A stretch of 64,000 nt of DNA from Deltaproteobacteria bacterium (GCA_029261895.1 JAJDAK010000083.1:20685-84684); one strand, 5' to 3'; counted from the first letter of the stretch, positions 53,365 through 62,374 are shown. The notes: generated from the sequence alone by a model not told the origin. Numbers and translations: made by a program.

Positions 53365-55665
53365 TTGCACGAATCTCAGTCTCCGCAGCGCATCGCCTTC
53401 CTCGGCGATTACCTGCCGCGCCTCTGTGGCATCGCAACCTTTACTTACGATCTCTGTGACGCGGTCTCGACCGCAGCACCTGACGCCGACTGTTACGTCG
53501 GGGCCGTAAATGATCGCGCCGAGGGGTATAACTACTCCGCAAGAGTACGCTTTGAGCTTCAGGAGAACGAAGTCGATTCCTACCGCCGAGCGGCGGACTT
53601 TCTGAATTTCAACAACGCCGATGTGCTCTGCGTGCAGCACGAATTCGGAATCTACGGCGGCCCGGCCGGCAGTCACATCCTCGCGCTGCTAAAAGAAGTG
53701 CGCATGCCGGTGGTGACCACGCTTCACACCATCCGGCAAGATCCCGACACTGTTCAGCGCAAGGTAATGGAAGAACTCGCGGCTCGTAGCGATCGCCTCG
53801 TTGTGATGACGACGAAGGGAGCGGATCTACTGCGCGATGTCTACGACGTCCCGAGTGATCGTGTGAGGATCATTCCACACGGCATTCCGGACCTGCCCTT
53901 CATCGATTCGAGCTTCTACAAGTCTGAGTTCGGGCTGGAGGGGCGTAAGGTTCTGCTCACCTTCGGACTGATCGGACCGGATAAGGGAATCGAGCATGTC
54001 ATCGAGGCCCTACCGGAGATCGTGCGGCAGAATCCAGACGTGGTCTATGTCGTGCTGGGAGCGACCCATCCGCATCTCGTGGCGCGCGAGGGCGAGCGCT
54101 ATCGGCTGAGTCTCGAACGCCTTGCTGAAGAGCGCGGAGTCAAGGATCACATCATCTTTCTCAACCGCTTCGTATCACTCGACGACCTGAAGCATTTCAT
54201 TGGATCGACCGACATCTACGTGACGCCCTATCTTAACGAAGCGCAGATCACGTCGGGAACGCTGTCCTACGTGTTCGGCGCAGGAAAGCCGGTCGTGTCA
54301 ACTCCCTACTGGCACGCAGAGGAGTTGCTAGACGACGGTCGCGGTGTTCTCGTGCCCTTCCAAAATCCGATGGCCATCGCCGACGCCGTATGCGAACTCC
54401 TCGCTGACACGGAGCGGGTGGAGAAGATTCGCCACGAGGCCTACGCGATCGGCCGACAGATGATTTGGCCGGCTGTGGCACAGCAGTATCTAGAGGTCTT
54501 CCGATGCTGCCAAGCCGACCGTACGGCAACGCCACGGACGGCCTTCGCAGAGTCGACGCTCGACAGCCGACCGCGCGCGCTGCCGCCACGGCGGCTTGAT
54601 CACTTGGTTCGCATGAGCGACGGGACAGGGATCTTCCAACATGCCCGCTTCAACGTGCCGAACTTCGACGAGGGGTACTGCACCGATGACAACGCGCGGG
54701 CTTTCATCCTCTGCACCCTGCTGGACGAGGCCGGAGACCAACCACCTTCGCTCAGTCTAAGCAAACTCACTGCGACCTATCTCGCCTTCCTCGCCGCCGC
54801 GTTGGACTCCAACAGTGGACGGTTCCGGAATTTCATGAGCCACGAGCGGCAGTGGTTGGAAGCCGCCGGCAGCGAAGACAGCCACGGACGCGCACTGTGG
54901 GCAGTGGGCACGGGCGCCGGCCGCTCACGCGATGCAGGTCACAGCGCGCTCTCGGCAAAACTCTTCAATCGTGCGCTGCCCGCGGTGGAAGCCTTCACCT
55001 CGCCGCGCGCTTGGGCGTTTACGCTTCTCGGTATCCACGAATACCTAGGGCGCAACTCCAGCAGTCCGATGATCGACAGGATCCGGATGAAAACGACCGA
55101 AGACCTCGTGCAGCTCTGGAATAAATCTGCCACTTTGGATTGGCCGTGGTGCGAACTGAGCCTCACGTATGAGAACGCGCGGCTGTGCCAGGCGCTCATC
55201 CTCAGCGGGCAATCGATACCGCATCCGCAAGCCGCTGACATTGGTCTGAATTCGCTGCGCTGGCTGGCCTCGATCCAGACGACGCAGTCCGGTTGCTTCA
55301 GGCCCATCGGTAGCAACGGCTTCTACGATCGCGGCGGGAGAAGAGCGGACTTTGATCAGCAACCCGTCGAGGCTCAGGCCATGGTGTCCGCCTGCTACGA
55401 GGCCCTTCGTGCTACGCGGGATCAGACCTGGAGCGAGGAAGCAAAGCGCGCTTTCGAGTGGTTCCTCGGCCGCAACGACCTCGGAATAGCGCTTTACGAC
55501 TTCGGAAGCGGTGGCTGCAGCGACGGACTGCACGCGGATCGAATCAGCGACAATCAGGGTGCCGAATCCACTCTTGCCTTCCACCTCGCCCTCGCCGAGA
55601 TGAGTGGTGCACAGCAACCGATCACCGATCCGCTGCTCACTTCGTCCGGTAAGTCGATCTCATGA
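53365..55665 (+). CDS. GT4 glycosyltransferase fused to a helical-barrel domain
   Basis: 766 residues with a TTG start at 53365. Residues ~1-385 are a GT-B enzyme (RIAFLGDYLPRLCGIATFTY, VLLTFGLIGPDKGIEHVIEA, VFGAGKPVVSTPYWHAEELL, the last with a sugar-nucleotide site of the GT4 type). Residues ~400-755 are a six-hairpin-like helical domain (NFDEGYCTDDNARAFILCTL, ERQWLEAAGSEDSHGRALWA, RRADFDQQPVEAQAMVSACY). This fusion is known in bacteria next to GH130 enzymes. Here the GH130 gene overlaps it by four bases (ATGA). Synthesis or turnover of a mannose-containing glycan is the likely joint role. Confidence 0.88.
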   Translation: MHESQSPQRIAFLGDYLPRLCGIATFTYDLCDAVSTAAPDADCYVGAVNDRAEGYNYSARVRFELQENEVDSYRRAADFLNFNNADVLCVQHEFGIYGGPAGSHILALLKEVRMPVVTTLHTIRQDPDTVQRKVMEELAARSDRLVVMTTKGADLLRDVYDVPSDRVRIIPHGIPDLPFIDSSFYKSEFGLEGRKVLLTFGLIGPDKGIEHVIEALPEIVRQNPDVVYVVLGATHPHLVAREGERYRLSLERLAEERGVKDHIIFLNRFVSLDDLKHFIGSTDIYVTPYLNEAQITSGTLSYVFGAGKPVVSTPYWHAEELLDDGRGVLVPFQNPMAIADAVCELLADTERVEKIRHEAYAIGRQMIWPAVAQQYLEVFRCCQADRTATPRTAFAESTLDSRPRALPPRRLDHLVRMSDGTGIFQHARFNVPNFDEGYCTDDNARAFILCTLLDEAGDQPPSLSLSKLTATYLAFLAAALDSNSGRFRNFMSHERQWLEAAGSEDSHGRALWAVGTGAGRSRDAGHSALSAKLFNRALPAVEAFTSPRAWAFTLLGIHEYLGRNSSSPMIDRIRMKTTEDLVQLWNKSATLDWPWCELSLTYENARLCQALILSGQSIPHPQAADIGLNSLRWLASIQTTQSGCFRPIGSNGFYDRGGRRADFDQQPVEAQAMVSACYEALRATRDQTWSEEAKRAFEWFLGRNDLGIALYDFGSGGCSDGLHADRISDNQGAESTLAFHLALAEMSGAQQPITDPLLTSSGKSIS

Positions 55666-57128
55666 ACGCGAGCAGTCTCCGCCGCCACGAAGTAACGCTG
55701 CTCCCCGAGAGCTCGCGCGTCATCATCCGCCCGTTCATTCCCGCCGATCACCATCACGTGACGACCGTCATCGGCCGTGCAATGGCACTCACCGAGGCAG
55801 AGGTCGCCTGCGAACTGAAGACCGTGCTCGCGGAGTTTCAGGACCGCCACCTGGAAATCGAGTCGGTTCTCTTGGCTCATTTTAAAACGGTGAGCCACTT
55901 CGTGTTCACCCAGCGTTCGCTCACCCGCGAACGGAAGTTGCTCATCGGAGCGTTGTTCTCGGGTGAGTATGCGCTGGAGTCCGCTGCCATCTTCAATCCG
56001 TCGATCGTGCCGCACCCGGACCAGAGCGATGCACCTGCCGGCGGTCTGCGCTTCATCATGAGCCTCCGAGCCACCGGCGAAGGTCACATCTCGTCCATCG
56101 AATTTCGGACCGGAACCATCGCATCCGACGGCGGAATCGCGGTCGATTCAGTTTCTCGCTTCGTCAGCGCACCCGAAATCATCCCGGATCCGAGCTATCA
56201 GAAGGACCGTTTTCGAATCAAGATGCACGAGATGGATTGCGACGACCGGCACGCCGACGCGGTCCTCGCTCCGCTAGGGAAACGCTTCACACGCAGTGAC
56301 CTCGAAAGTAGCATGAGTGCAGTTCGGCACGAATCGCAGCCTATGACTCACGAACTCAAGCACACGCTTGGCTGCGTCGAGTGGCTCGCCGACTCGAACT
56401 ACGAATTGCGTTTCTCGGACTCACTCGCCATCAGTGAACGCATCATCTTTCCGGTATCGGCCAACGAGGCCAACGGCATCGAAGACGCTCGCTTCGTCCG
56501 CTTCGTCGATGACGATGAATCGGTGACCTATTACGCGACCTACACGGCCTACAACGGCCACGACATCCTGCCGCAACTGATCAGCACCGATGATTTTCTG
56601 CGGTTTCACATTCTCACGCTCAACGGGGGCGGGGTCCAAAACAAGGGCATGGCGCTGTTTCCTCGACGAATCGCCGGCCGCTACGCGATGCTATCGCGGC
56701 AGGACAACGAGAACCTCTTCATCATGTTCTCGGACCGGCCGGATCTCTGGAGCGATCCGGAGCTCATCCTGCGTCCGGCTGCGATGTGGGAGTCGGTCAA
56801 GGTCGGTAACTGCGGTTCTCCAATCGAGACCGAAGCCGGCTGGCTTGTGATCACGCACGGCGTCGGCCCCATGCGCAAGTACTCGCTCGGGGCCGTCCTG
56901 CTCGATCTAGAGCACCCCACCAGAATCATCGGTCGACTCGTCGAGCCCCTCCTCGCCCCGGTCGGACTGGACCGAGAAGGCTACGTGCCCAACGTGATCT
57001 ACAGCTGTGGCTCCCTGGTCCACGGGGGAAATTTGATCCTGCCATTCGCGGTCAGCGACCGCGCCACTACGATTGCGAGCGTATCCCTAGACGAACTGCT
57101 GGCGGCGTTGCAGCCTTGCACCCATTGA
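55662..57128 (+). CDS. GH130-family glycoside phosphorylase-like enzyme
   Basis: 488 residues, overlapping the upstream gene by four bases. Residues ~200-480 match GH130 beta-propeller mannoside phosphorylases: EANGIEDARFVRFVDDDESV, YATYTAYNGHDILPQLISTD, RYAMLSRQDNENLFIMFSD, then GSPIETEAGWLVITHGVGPM and PFAVSDRATTIASVSLDELL. The N-terminal ~190 residues (RRHEVTLLPESSRVIIRPFI) form an additional helical region seen in the long GH130 subgroup that pairs with GT4-barrel fusions. It is probably cytoplasmic and may cleave or make a beta-mannoside with phosphate. Confidence 0.87.
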   Translation: MNASSLRRHEVTLLPESSRVIIRPFIPADHHHVTTVIGRAMALTEAEVACELKTVLAEFQDRHLEIESVLLAHFKTVSHFVFTQRSLTRERKLLIGALFSGEYALESAAIFNPSIVPHPDQSDAPAGGLRFIMSLRATGEGHISSIEFRTGTIASDGGIAVDSVSRFVSAPEIIPDPSYQKDRFRIKMHEMDCDDRHADAVLAPLGKRFTRSDLESSMSAVRHESQPMTHELKHTLGCVEWLADSNYELRFSDSLAISERIIFPVSANEANGIEDARFVRFVDDDESVTYYATYTAYNGHDILPQLISTDDFLRFHILTLNGGGVQNKGMALFPRRIAGRYAMLSRQDNENLFIMFSDRPDLWSDPELILRPAAMWESVKVGNCGSPIETEAGWLVITHGVGPMRKYSLGAVLLDLEHPTRIIGRLVEPLLAPVGLDREGYVPNVIYSCGSLVHGGNLILPFAVSDRATTIASVSLDELLAALQPCTH

Positions 57129-57160
57129 TGCAAGGACTTGCCACATCACGACCTTCATCC

Positions 57161-57418
57161 TCACAGTTCGAGTTCCGGTGGGTGCACCTCCGCACGTAGT
57201 TCGAATTGGCGCTCCATCCGGACGAGGAACTTGGCGAGGACAAGGCGGGTCTTCGCACGCCCGGATTCCGATCGGTCGCTAGCGACGGTCCTTGCGAAGC
57301 AGTCGTCATCGCCGAGGGCGTTCAAGAGCATGGACTTGATGATCGCATGTTCGTCTTTATGCATGACCATCCGCGCCTCTTGCACCTGGTTTATCCCATT
57401 TATCTTCGACTTACTCAT
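57161..57418 (-). CDS. Small protein downstream of the DGQHR gene
   Basis: 85 residues from the ATG at 57418, which has AGGAGG upstream; the frame is open to 57556 but those residues look like shadow. The protein is helical and charged (EHAIIKSMLLNALGDDDCFA, then RAKTRLVLAKFLVRMERQFE). I do not recognise it. It starts 29 bases after the stop of the DGQHR-domain gene on the same strand and is probably cotranscribed. Confidence 0.65.
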   Translation of the reverse strand: MSKSKINGINQVQEARMVMHKDEHAIIKSMLLNALGDDDCFARTVASDRSESGRAKTRLVLAKFLVRMERQFELRAEVHPPELEL

Positions 57419-57447
57419 GACCCATCCTCCTGGTCTCATTCTGGTCT

Positions 57448-58656
57448 CTATGTCGCCTCCACCCTGGGGAGGGCCCCTTTTAAGCGTGTAGTGAGCACCC
57501 GACGACCGGCGTTGTTGCTGAAAGACCCGGCGGCTCCGACCGCACCCACTTTCCAAAAGTCTTCTCCCCGGACGGTATCCCCGCTCGCAGTGTCACCCTC
57601 GAGGTGGAGCAAAGGACCCTGGAGCAGGGACGCGTATGACTCCGGCTTGAGCACCGAGTCGCCTTGCGAGCGGAGACTCTCGATCAGCACGATCAGGAGT
57701 TTGTGCATGACCTGCACGCCGGTCGACTTCTGAAGCGCGTAGCGAGGCGGGTCCTTGAAGACGTCGGGGAGGACATTCGAAATCCCCGCCCAATACGCGA
57801 CGAGTACCTTGACCCTGTCGGACATCGAGATCGCCTCGAAGTACGGCGTCACAAGGAGCGGCCGAAGCGACGACACCATTCCCGAGGAGCTGATGAGCGT
57901 CTCGCCCAGCGGTTCGCCCGGGAAGCGTACGCGATCCTTCCAAAGAGGTGAGGTCTGGGTGAGCTGCTCCGTGATTAACTTTCCCTCGACTTTCCAGTAC
58001 TCCCTCTGCTCCAGCAGCGCCTGTCTCAACGAGGGGTCATCCTCCGCACGCTGCCTTAGCAGGTCATACGCGAGGTCGGTGCGGACGCTCTTCGCCGTAG
58101 AGTTCACGACATAGAACTCCGTCATCTCCTGGAACTCATCCGCCCCGAGCAGGCATACAAAGGGGATCGGGAAGTCGGACCATCTCTCCGGATCCCGCTC
58201 GATGAGCTTCACCAGCGCTTCGACGCGGTGCTGACCGTCGACAACGTAGAAGGGACCCTCGGGCCGGAAGAAGTGCATGCCGTTCTCCTCGACGAGATGC
58301 ACGCCGTCTTGGAAGGTTCGAATATTGAGCAACAGGGCCGTGGGAAGGTCGACTCTGTGCGCAACGAGATCCGCGACCAGCTTGTTCACGCGGGCAGGAG
58401 AAATGTTCCTCTGGTAACCGCTCCGCTCCCTATAGTCGCGCCGGGGAATGTTGTAGTTGCTCACCAGCAAACCCGCTGGCATTACCCCAACGACCTGCGG
58501 AACGCGCCGCGGCGCTCTCCTGAGGGAGACCGACAAATTTGGACCGGTGCCAGCGGCGGCTCTCCCGGCGACCTGCGTCGGCCCACCCTTAATCATGTGC
58601 TCACCCCTCTGGCTCGCCAGCAACGCGAGCCGTTGGTATCGATGATACGACTTCAT
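57448..58656 (-). CDS. DGQHR-domain (DndB/ParB-fold-like) protein
   Basis: 402 residues with GAGG before the ATG at 58656 (an ATG at 58596 is possible). YQRNISPARVNKLVADLVAH, then EGPFYVVDGQHRVEALVKLI, is the ParB-like nuclease-fold segment with the DGQHR signature, and GADEFQEMTEFYVVNSTAKS follows as in DndB and related proteins. DndB regulates DNA phosphorothioation genes; other DGQHR proteins are found in defence islands. No dndACDE or other defence gene is visible here, so this is an orphan with one small partner. The upstream palindrome GTTTAGTAAAC may control it. Confidence 0.82.
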   Translation of the reverse strand: MKSYHRYQRLALLASQRGEHMIKGGPTQVAGRAAAGTGPNLSVSLRRAPRRVPQVVGVMPAGLLVSNYNIPRRDYRERSGYQRNISPARVNKLVADLVAHRVDLPTALLLNIRTFQDGVHLVEENGMHFFRPEGPFYVVDGQHRVEALVKLIERDPERWSDFPIPFVCLLGADEFQEMTEFYVVNSTAKSVRTDLAYDLLRQRAEDDPSLRQALLEQREYWKVEGKLITEQLTQTSPLWKDRVRFPGEPLGETLISSSGMVSSLRPLLVTPYFEAISMSDRVKVLVAYWAGISNVLPDVFKDPPRYALQKSTGVQVMHKLLIVLIESLRSQGDSVLKPESYASLLQGPLLHLEGDTASGDTVRGEDFWKVGAVGAAGSFSNNAGRRVLTTRLKGALPRVEAT

Positions 58657-58671
58657 GGGACCTCGTCAATA

Positions 58672-58682
58672 GTTTAGTAAAC
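58672..58682. promoter_or_regulatory. Operator-like palindrome before the DGQHR gene
   Basis: GTTTAGTAAAC is a perfect 11-bp palindrome around one base, 16 bases before the DGQHR ATG, in the region where a promoter -10 would lie. Autoregulation is a possibility. Confidence 0.4.
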
Positions 58683-58992
58683 GGATTCAGTATCAAGAAC
58701 CAATATTTTGGTCCCAATAAATCCGACGAACAATGAACCTTGGACCTCTCTCCGCGGGGCTCAATCATTCGCGGGTTAAATCACTCACAATCGGCTTCTC
58801 ACCAACTATTAAACGATGGAGCCTTTGGGCAGGCCCCTGTGCTCATCTTGGCGGTAAGCCATGCGGCGAGCGCTCCCGGACACACTACTCTGGTACTTCG
58901 AACGCAATCGGCCGGTCTTTCCATGTCAGCCGCGCGGAAAGCGCCCAAGCACGCCAGGAGGATTTCATGAATCGACGCGACACAAAAAAGCG

Positions 58993-59080
58993 TGGAGTCA
59001 TCGAAGCCCCCTCCCGGCCTCCCCCACAGCGCCACTTACGAATCGAAAGGTTCGTGGAGGGTTCGGCGTCGGCGACCTGC
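58993..59080. repeat. Mosaic copy: tRNA-like repeat edge plus 35-bp repeat
   Basis: TGGAGTCATCGAAG resembles the edge TGGAGCCATCGAAC of copy D. Bases 59027-59060 match the 35-bp repeat at 51.2 kb, and GGTTCGGCGTCGGCGACC follows like the far edge of the other copies. The insert between the edges differs from the other copies. Confidence 0.5.
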
Positions 59081-59297
59081 TCGCGCCGCTAGGTCCGGAA
59101 GCCGGCGTCCCGTCGCTTGAAGCTCACACATCAAAACCGCGGGATTCTCTCCTAAGCGCGGGTGCTTTCCAATGTTCGTAGATCATCCGTCCACCGCGAC
59201 ACCGCTCCGAGCAAAAAATCCCCAAGAGCACAGTTCTTTGCCCTATCATCCCGTAGCTCGAAGCGAAAAAACCGACCGCGACGGGGAGAAAGTCACG

Positions 59298-59798
59298 ATG
59301 GCCGCGACAAAGCGGAAGACCCGCAAGACGACGAAGCGCACCAAGCGTGTGGGACGCAACGAGAAGGTGCTCGAGACCCTCAACCAGATACTCGAGATGG
59401 AGCTGGCGGGTGTCGTCCGTTACACGCACTACTCGCTCATGATCTTCGGCTATAACCGGATCCCGATCGTCAGCTGGCTCCAAGGAGTCGGCGATGAGGG
59501 CCTCCGGCACGCCCATGCTGCCGGCGAGCACATCACTTCGCTGGGCGGGCATCCCTCCCTGCGGATCGGAGCGCTGCTCGAGAGTCATCAGCACGACATC
59601 GGCGACATCTTGGCCGAGTCCTTGGAGCACGAGAAGACCGGCCTGCAACTCTACTACCAGCTCCTCAAGCTGGTCTCCCCACGTGACGTGCACCTGGAGG
59701 AGTATGCCCGAGGGATGATCGCCGAGGAGGAACAGCACGTCTCGGAGATCGAGAAGATGCTGCGCCAGCCCGGCGAGCTGAAACCCGCACGAGGCTGA
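59298..59798 (+). CDS. Ferritin-like (bacterioferritin-type) protein with basic N-terminal tail
   Basis: 166 residues from the ATG at 59298, chosen for GGGGAGAAAG upstream. Residues 1-20 are almost all Lys, Arg and Thr (AATKRKTRKTTKRTKRVGR). A four-helix ferritin bundle follows: LEMELAGVVRYTHYSLMIFG with the first Glu, DEGLRHAHAAGEHITSLGG with Glu and His, then SLEHEKTGLQLYYQLL and MIAEEEQHVSEIEKML with the last Glu-His pair. A diiron ferroxidase site is likely. The heme-ligand Met of E. coli bacterioferritin is not seen. The basic tail, like that of some Dps proteins, may bind DNA. Iron storage or detoxification is likely. Confidence 0.83.
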   Translation: MAATKRKTRKTTKRTKRVGRNEKVLETLNQILEMELAGVVRYTHYSLMIFGYNRIPIVSWLQGVGDEGLRHAHAAGEHITSLGGHPSLRIGALLESHQHDIGDILAESLEHEKTGLQLYYQLLKLVSPRDVHLEEYARGMIAEEEQHVSEIEKMLRQPGELKPARG

Positions 59799-60217
59799 GC
59801 GCTCGTTCGGGTCCTGCTCCAGGAGCATCTCCCCCGAGAGCAACCGTGCGGCCGGCCCCGGTAAGCCGTAGAGATGATGCACGAGGACAACACCCCAGAG
59901 TACAATCGATCCGTCAGCGCCTTCTTGCGAAAGCACAGCACGACAGCTTGATCGACGTGAGCCGCGAACCGGCGACAAAGACGTTGGCAATAGAGCCCGA
60001 CAACGAGGAAGATCGGTAACTTAGCGCTTTAGCTCCGGCAAACAGCGGCGAGCAACGGACGTACCGTCGATGGCGGCTTCGGCCTCGGCTTTGATCGCTG
60101 CTGTGAAATCCCGGTGGCGCCACCCGAAAAGCCAACTTGCCTAGGCACCTTCATCGCGTAGGATGGGGGGTATCGACCCTAATCTGGGCGCCTCGCCTAG
60201 TGGAGAGAGGAGAGCCC
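59799..60217. other. Intergenic region with a tRNA-like repeat fragment
   Basis: This 419-base gap holds the repeat fragment at 59961-59990. Nothing else is clear; the ribosome site of the next gene (AGAGGAGAG) is at its end. Confidence 0.5.
59961..59990 (-). repeat. tRNA-like dispersed repeat, copy F (fragment)
   Basis: GCCGCGAACCGGCGACAAAG ACGTTGGCAA is the anticodon-arm-to-T-arm part of the repeat, identical over about 25 bases to the 51.1-kb copy. The acceptor/CCA edge is absent. Confidence 0.6.
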
Positions 60218-61657
60218 ATGCGAAGTCTCTGCGTCTGTTCCATCACCGTATTCATGTGCCTCTTCGCCAGCTCAGCCCGAGCCACGGTCCCTGACCTTGT
60301 GAACTACCAGGGCCTACTGCTGGATCCGAACGGCAGCTTGGTCAATACGACGACGAGCGTTGCCCTTGGCATCTGGACGGACCCGAACTCCACTGACAGT
60401 GGAACGTTTCGGATCTACGAAGAGACCCACCCGAGCGTACAGGTCGTGGACGGCGTCTTCGATGTACTGATTGGCAGCGGCGCCACGGGCGGGACGTTTG
60501 ACGAAAGCCTCTTCACCAACTCAGACCGCTGGCTCGAGGTAACGGTTGGCGCGGAGACGCTCTCCCCACGCCAGCGTATGACCTCCGTCGTCTACGCACT
60601 CCAGTGCCAGGAGGCGATGACGGCCATGTCTGCGACCACCGCTAGCGACGCCGACACGCTTGATGGGCAAGACTCGGGCGACTTTGCGAGCAGCGCGCAC
60701 ACACACAGCTGGTCCTCTCTCTCGGGTGTACCCGCCGGGTTTGCGGACGACGTCGACAACGACACACTTGGCGAGCTGTCTTGTTCCAGCGGGCAACTCG
60801 CCAAGTGGAGCGGTGCGGCCTGGGCTTGCAGCGTCGACATCGATACGGACACCAACACCACTTACAGCGCCGGCCCCGGACTCGAGCTGGTCGGGACGAG
60901 TTTTCGCGTGGGTCCGGGGGCGATCACGGGTACTCAGATCGCAACCGGTACCATTACGAACTCGGACGTTTCGGCTAGCGCCGCGATTTCGGCCACCAAA
61001 ATAGCGGGAGCCGCGGCCGTGCTGAATAGTTTCTCCCAGCAAGCCTTCGATTCCGACCTGCTCTTCCTCGACGGTGCCAACAACGAGATCGGCATCAACC
61101 ACTCCATTCCGTCCTCAGCACTCGACGTCAACGGCACCACGCGATCGAATGCGTACGAGTTTCGCTCGCCACAGACCTACTACCATTTTCTACGAGCGCA
61201 GGAGTTCGCCCCGGCCTCCACAGACCCCAACTGGATACGCGTCGCAGATTTCAAATCCTATGCGTATACCGCGGATGTGAGCCCGCATTCCTCATTGGCA
61301 CCGCTCCATCTGCCGGACGGCGCCGACCTCACCGCGCTCACCTGCTACTACTACGACGACGACCCGAGCCTTTCCATCGGGACATTTCTCGCCACCATTG
61401 CCGCTCACAACGTGCTAGCGAATACCTCGTTCGCGACCGCTATTCTCAATCCCACTCTTGGCAGTCTCAACGATACAACCGTGCGGAGCTCCAGCGACAC
61501 GACCGTTTCTGGAGCCGGAGATCCGGTCGACAACCAGACCTACGCCTATGCGGCAAGCATGAGTTTCGGCCTCAGTGGCGGCCCCGGCACCAACAGCGAC
61601 GTCCGTTTCTACGGTTGCCGCGTGACCTACAACATGGATACGATCGCCTTCCCCTAG
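60218..61657 (+). CDS. Secreted fibre-like protein
   Basis: 479 residues from the ATG at 60218 (AGAGGAGAG upstream). A signal peptide ends near residue 23 (SSARATVP). Residues ~24-135 form a domain starting VPDLVNYQGLLLDPNGSLVN and ending LSPRQRMTSVVYAL, common at the N terminus of such bacterial surface proteins. Residues ~225-300 carry tail-fibre-like repeats (GPGAITGTQIATGTITNSDV, then LDGANNEIGINHSIPSSALD). The C-terminal ~160 residues are beta-rich with Cys (YGCRVTYN). It is probably a trimeric or fibrous surface protein. A decayed paralogous fragment lies at 44285-44597. Confidence 0.8.
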   Translation: MRSLCVCSITVFMCLFASSARATVPDLVNYQGLLLDPNGSLVNTTTSVALGIWTDPNSTDSGTFRIYEETHPSVQVVDGVFDVLIGSGATGGTFDESLFTNSDRWLEVTVGAETLSPRQRMTSVVYALQCQEAMTAMSATTASDADTLDGQDSGDFASSAHTHSWSSLSGVPAGFADDVDNDTLGELSCSSGQLAKWSGAAWACSVDIDTDTNTTYSAGPGLELVGTSFRVGPGAITGTQIATGTITNSDVSASAAISATKIAGAAAVLNSFSQQAFDSDLLFLDGANNEIGINHSIPSSALDVNGTTRSNAYEFRSPQTYYHFLRAQEFAPASTDPNWIRVADFKSYAYTADVSPHSSLAPLHLPDGADLTALTCYYYDDDPSLSIGTFLATIAAHNVLANTSFATAILNPTLGSLNDTTVRSSSDTTVSGAGDPVDNQTYAYAASMSFGLSGGPGTNSDVRFYGCRVTYNMDTIAFP

Positions 61658-61670
61658 ACGACTCGAATAG

Positions 61671-61760
61671 TGGAGCAATCGAACGGACTCGTGGCCAAGC
61701 TTCGCTTGGCGGGACAACGTGCTCTTTGCGCGCTTGCGATGCGCTCGCGGCGAACCGGCT
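61671..61760 (-). repeat. tRNA-like dispersed repeat, copy G
   Basis: TGGAGCAATCGAACGGACTC, a perfect hairpin GCCAAGCTTCGCTTGGC, then GCGCGCTTGCGATGCGCTCG and CGAACCGGC. It ends exactly at the stop codon of the adjacent minus-strand gene and is about 90 percent identical to copy H over the first 80 bases. Confidence 0.75.
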
Positions 61761-62374
61761 TACGATTCAGGACACGAATCGAATCGCAGTGCGACCGTCG
61801 TTTCCTTCGCCTCCCGCGGGTAGAAGCCGACCGCAGCGCTAGCACGGGCGACCGCATACTTCTCAACCTTGAGCGCGTGAATGGCGGTCACGATCTCGCG
61901 GTCTTCGTAGAGAACCGGAACGACGCAACGGGTCTCGCCTTTTCGGAGCAACTGCAGCTCTGCACCGTCCAAGGAATGCTCAACGGCCTTCGATCGCGGC
62001 ATTCCGACCCACTCACCATCTTCACGGTCGACGATCCAGAGCCGAAGCTCTGCCGGCTTGCCGGTGCTGTTCGTTGCGTAGAGCGAGATCGTTTCCTCGA
62101 GTTCAGCCATCGTGGCGTAGAGCCCAAAAAAGAAGATCACCGGACTGACCGCAAGCCCCACCCAGCGAAGCAGACGTGGTGCGGCCGACCAAAGAAGAAC
62201 GCAACCCAATACAAGCGAACCCAACCCGCCCAAGAGGTTTCCGCCCCGCGGCATCGCGTAAGCGCCTTCATGCTGTAGACGCACGACAAAAACAGCAATG
62301 CCAAGGATCAGCAGCAAGAATCCAACTGCGGTCCGAAGTTTGGAAGATCCGTTTGACTCACCCATGTCGCCCAT
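61760..62374 (-). CDS. Membrane protein with C-terminal soluble beta domain
   Basis: 204 residues from the ATG at 62374 (62365 is also possible). Three hydrophobic helices are seen: about residues 15-33, 45-60 and 65-85 (TAVGFLLLILGIAVFVVRL, GLGSLVLGCVLLWSAAP, VGLAVSPVIFFFGLYA). The last ~110 residues form a soluble domain (GKPAELRLWIVDREDGEWVG, then LDGAELQLLRKGETRCVVPV) that resembles the small PNPOx-like domain of nitroreductase-type proteins, but the match is weak. Its stop codon abuts a tRNA-like repeat and its start lies 100 bases from another copy, so the gene is bracketed by direct repeats. Confidence 0.6.
   Translation of the reverse strand: MGDMGESNGSSKLRTAVGFLLLILGIAVFVVRLQHEGAYAMPRGGNLLGGLGSLVLGCVLLWSAAPRLLRWVGLAVSPVIFFFGLYATMAELEETISLYATNSTGKPAELRLWIVDREDGEWVGMPRSKAVEHSLDGAELQLLRKGETRCVVPVLYEDREIVTAIHALKVEKYAVARASAAVGFYPREAKETTVALRFDSCPES

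Larger units (their letters stand above)
58657..59297. other. Intergenic region with one repeat and one palindrome
   Basis: This 641-base gap separates the divergent DGQHR and ferritin-like genes. It holds a palindrome at 58672-58682 and a tRNA-like/35-bp repeat at 58993-59080 (both listed). The several open frames here are Arg/Ser/Pro-rich shadows without ribosome sites. Confidence 0.5.

Noticed and set aside
57448..58656. A complete Dnd phosphorothioation system
   Set aside because: Only the DGQHR protein is present; no cysteine desulfurase, DndC, DndD or DndE-like gene lies within the window.
58733..59181. Several open frames between the DGQHR and ferritin-like genes
   Set aside because: They overlap the repeat at 58993-59080, lack ribosome sites and have shadow composition.
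59995..60135. Minus-strand tail AIKAEAEAAIDGTSVARRCL as a gene remnant
   Set aside because: It looks protein-like for about 30 codons but matches nothing I can name and has no start; too weak to list.
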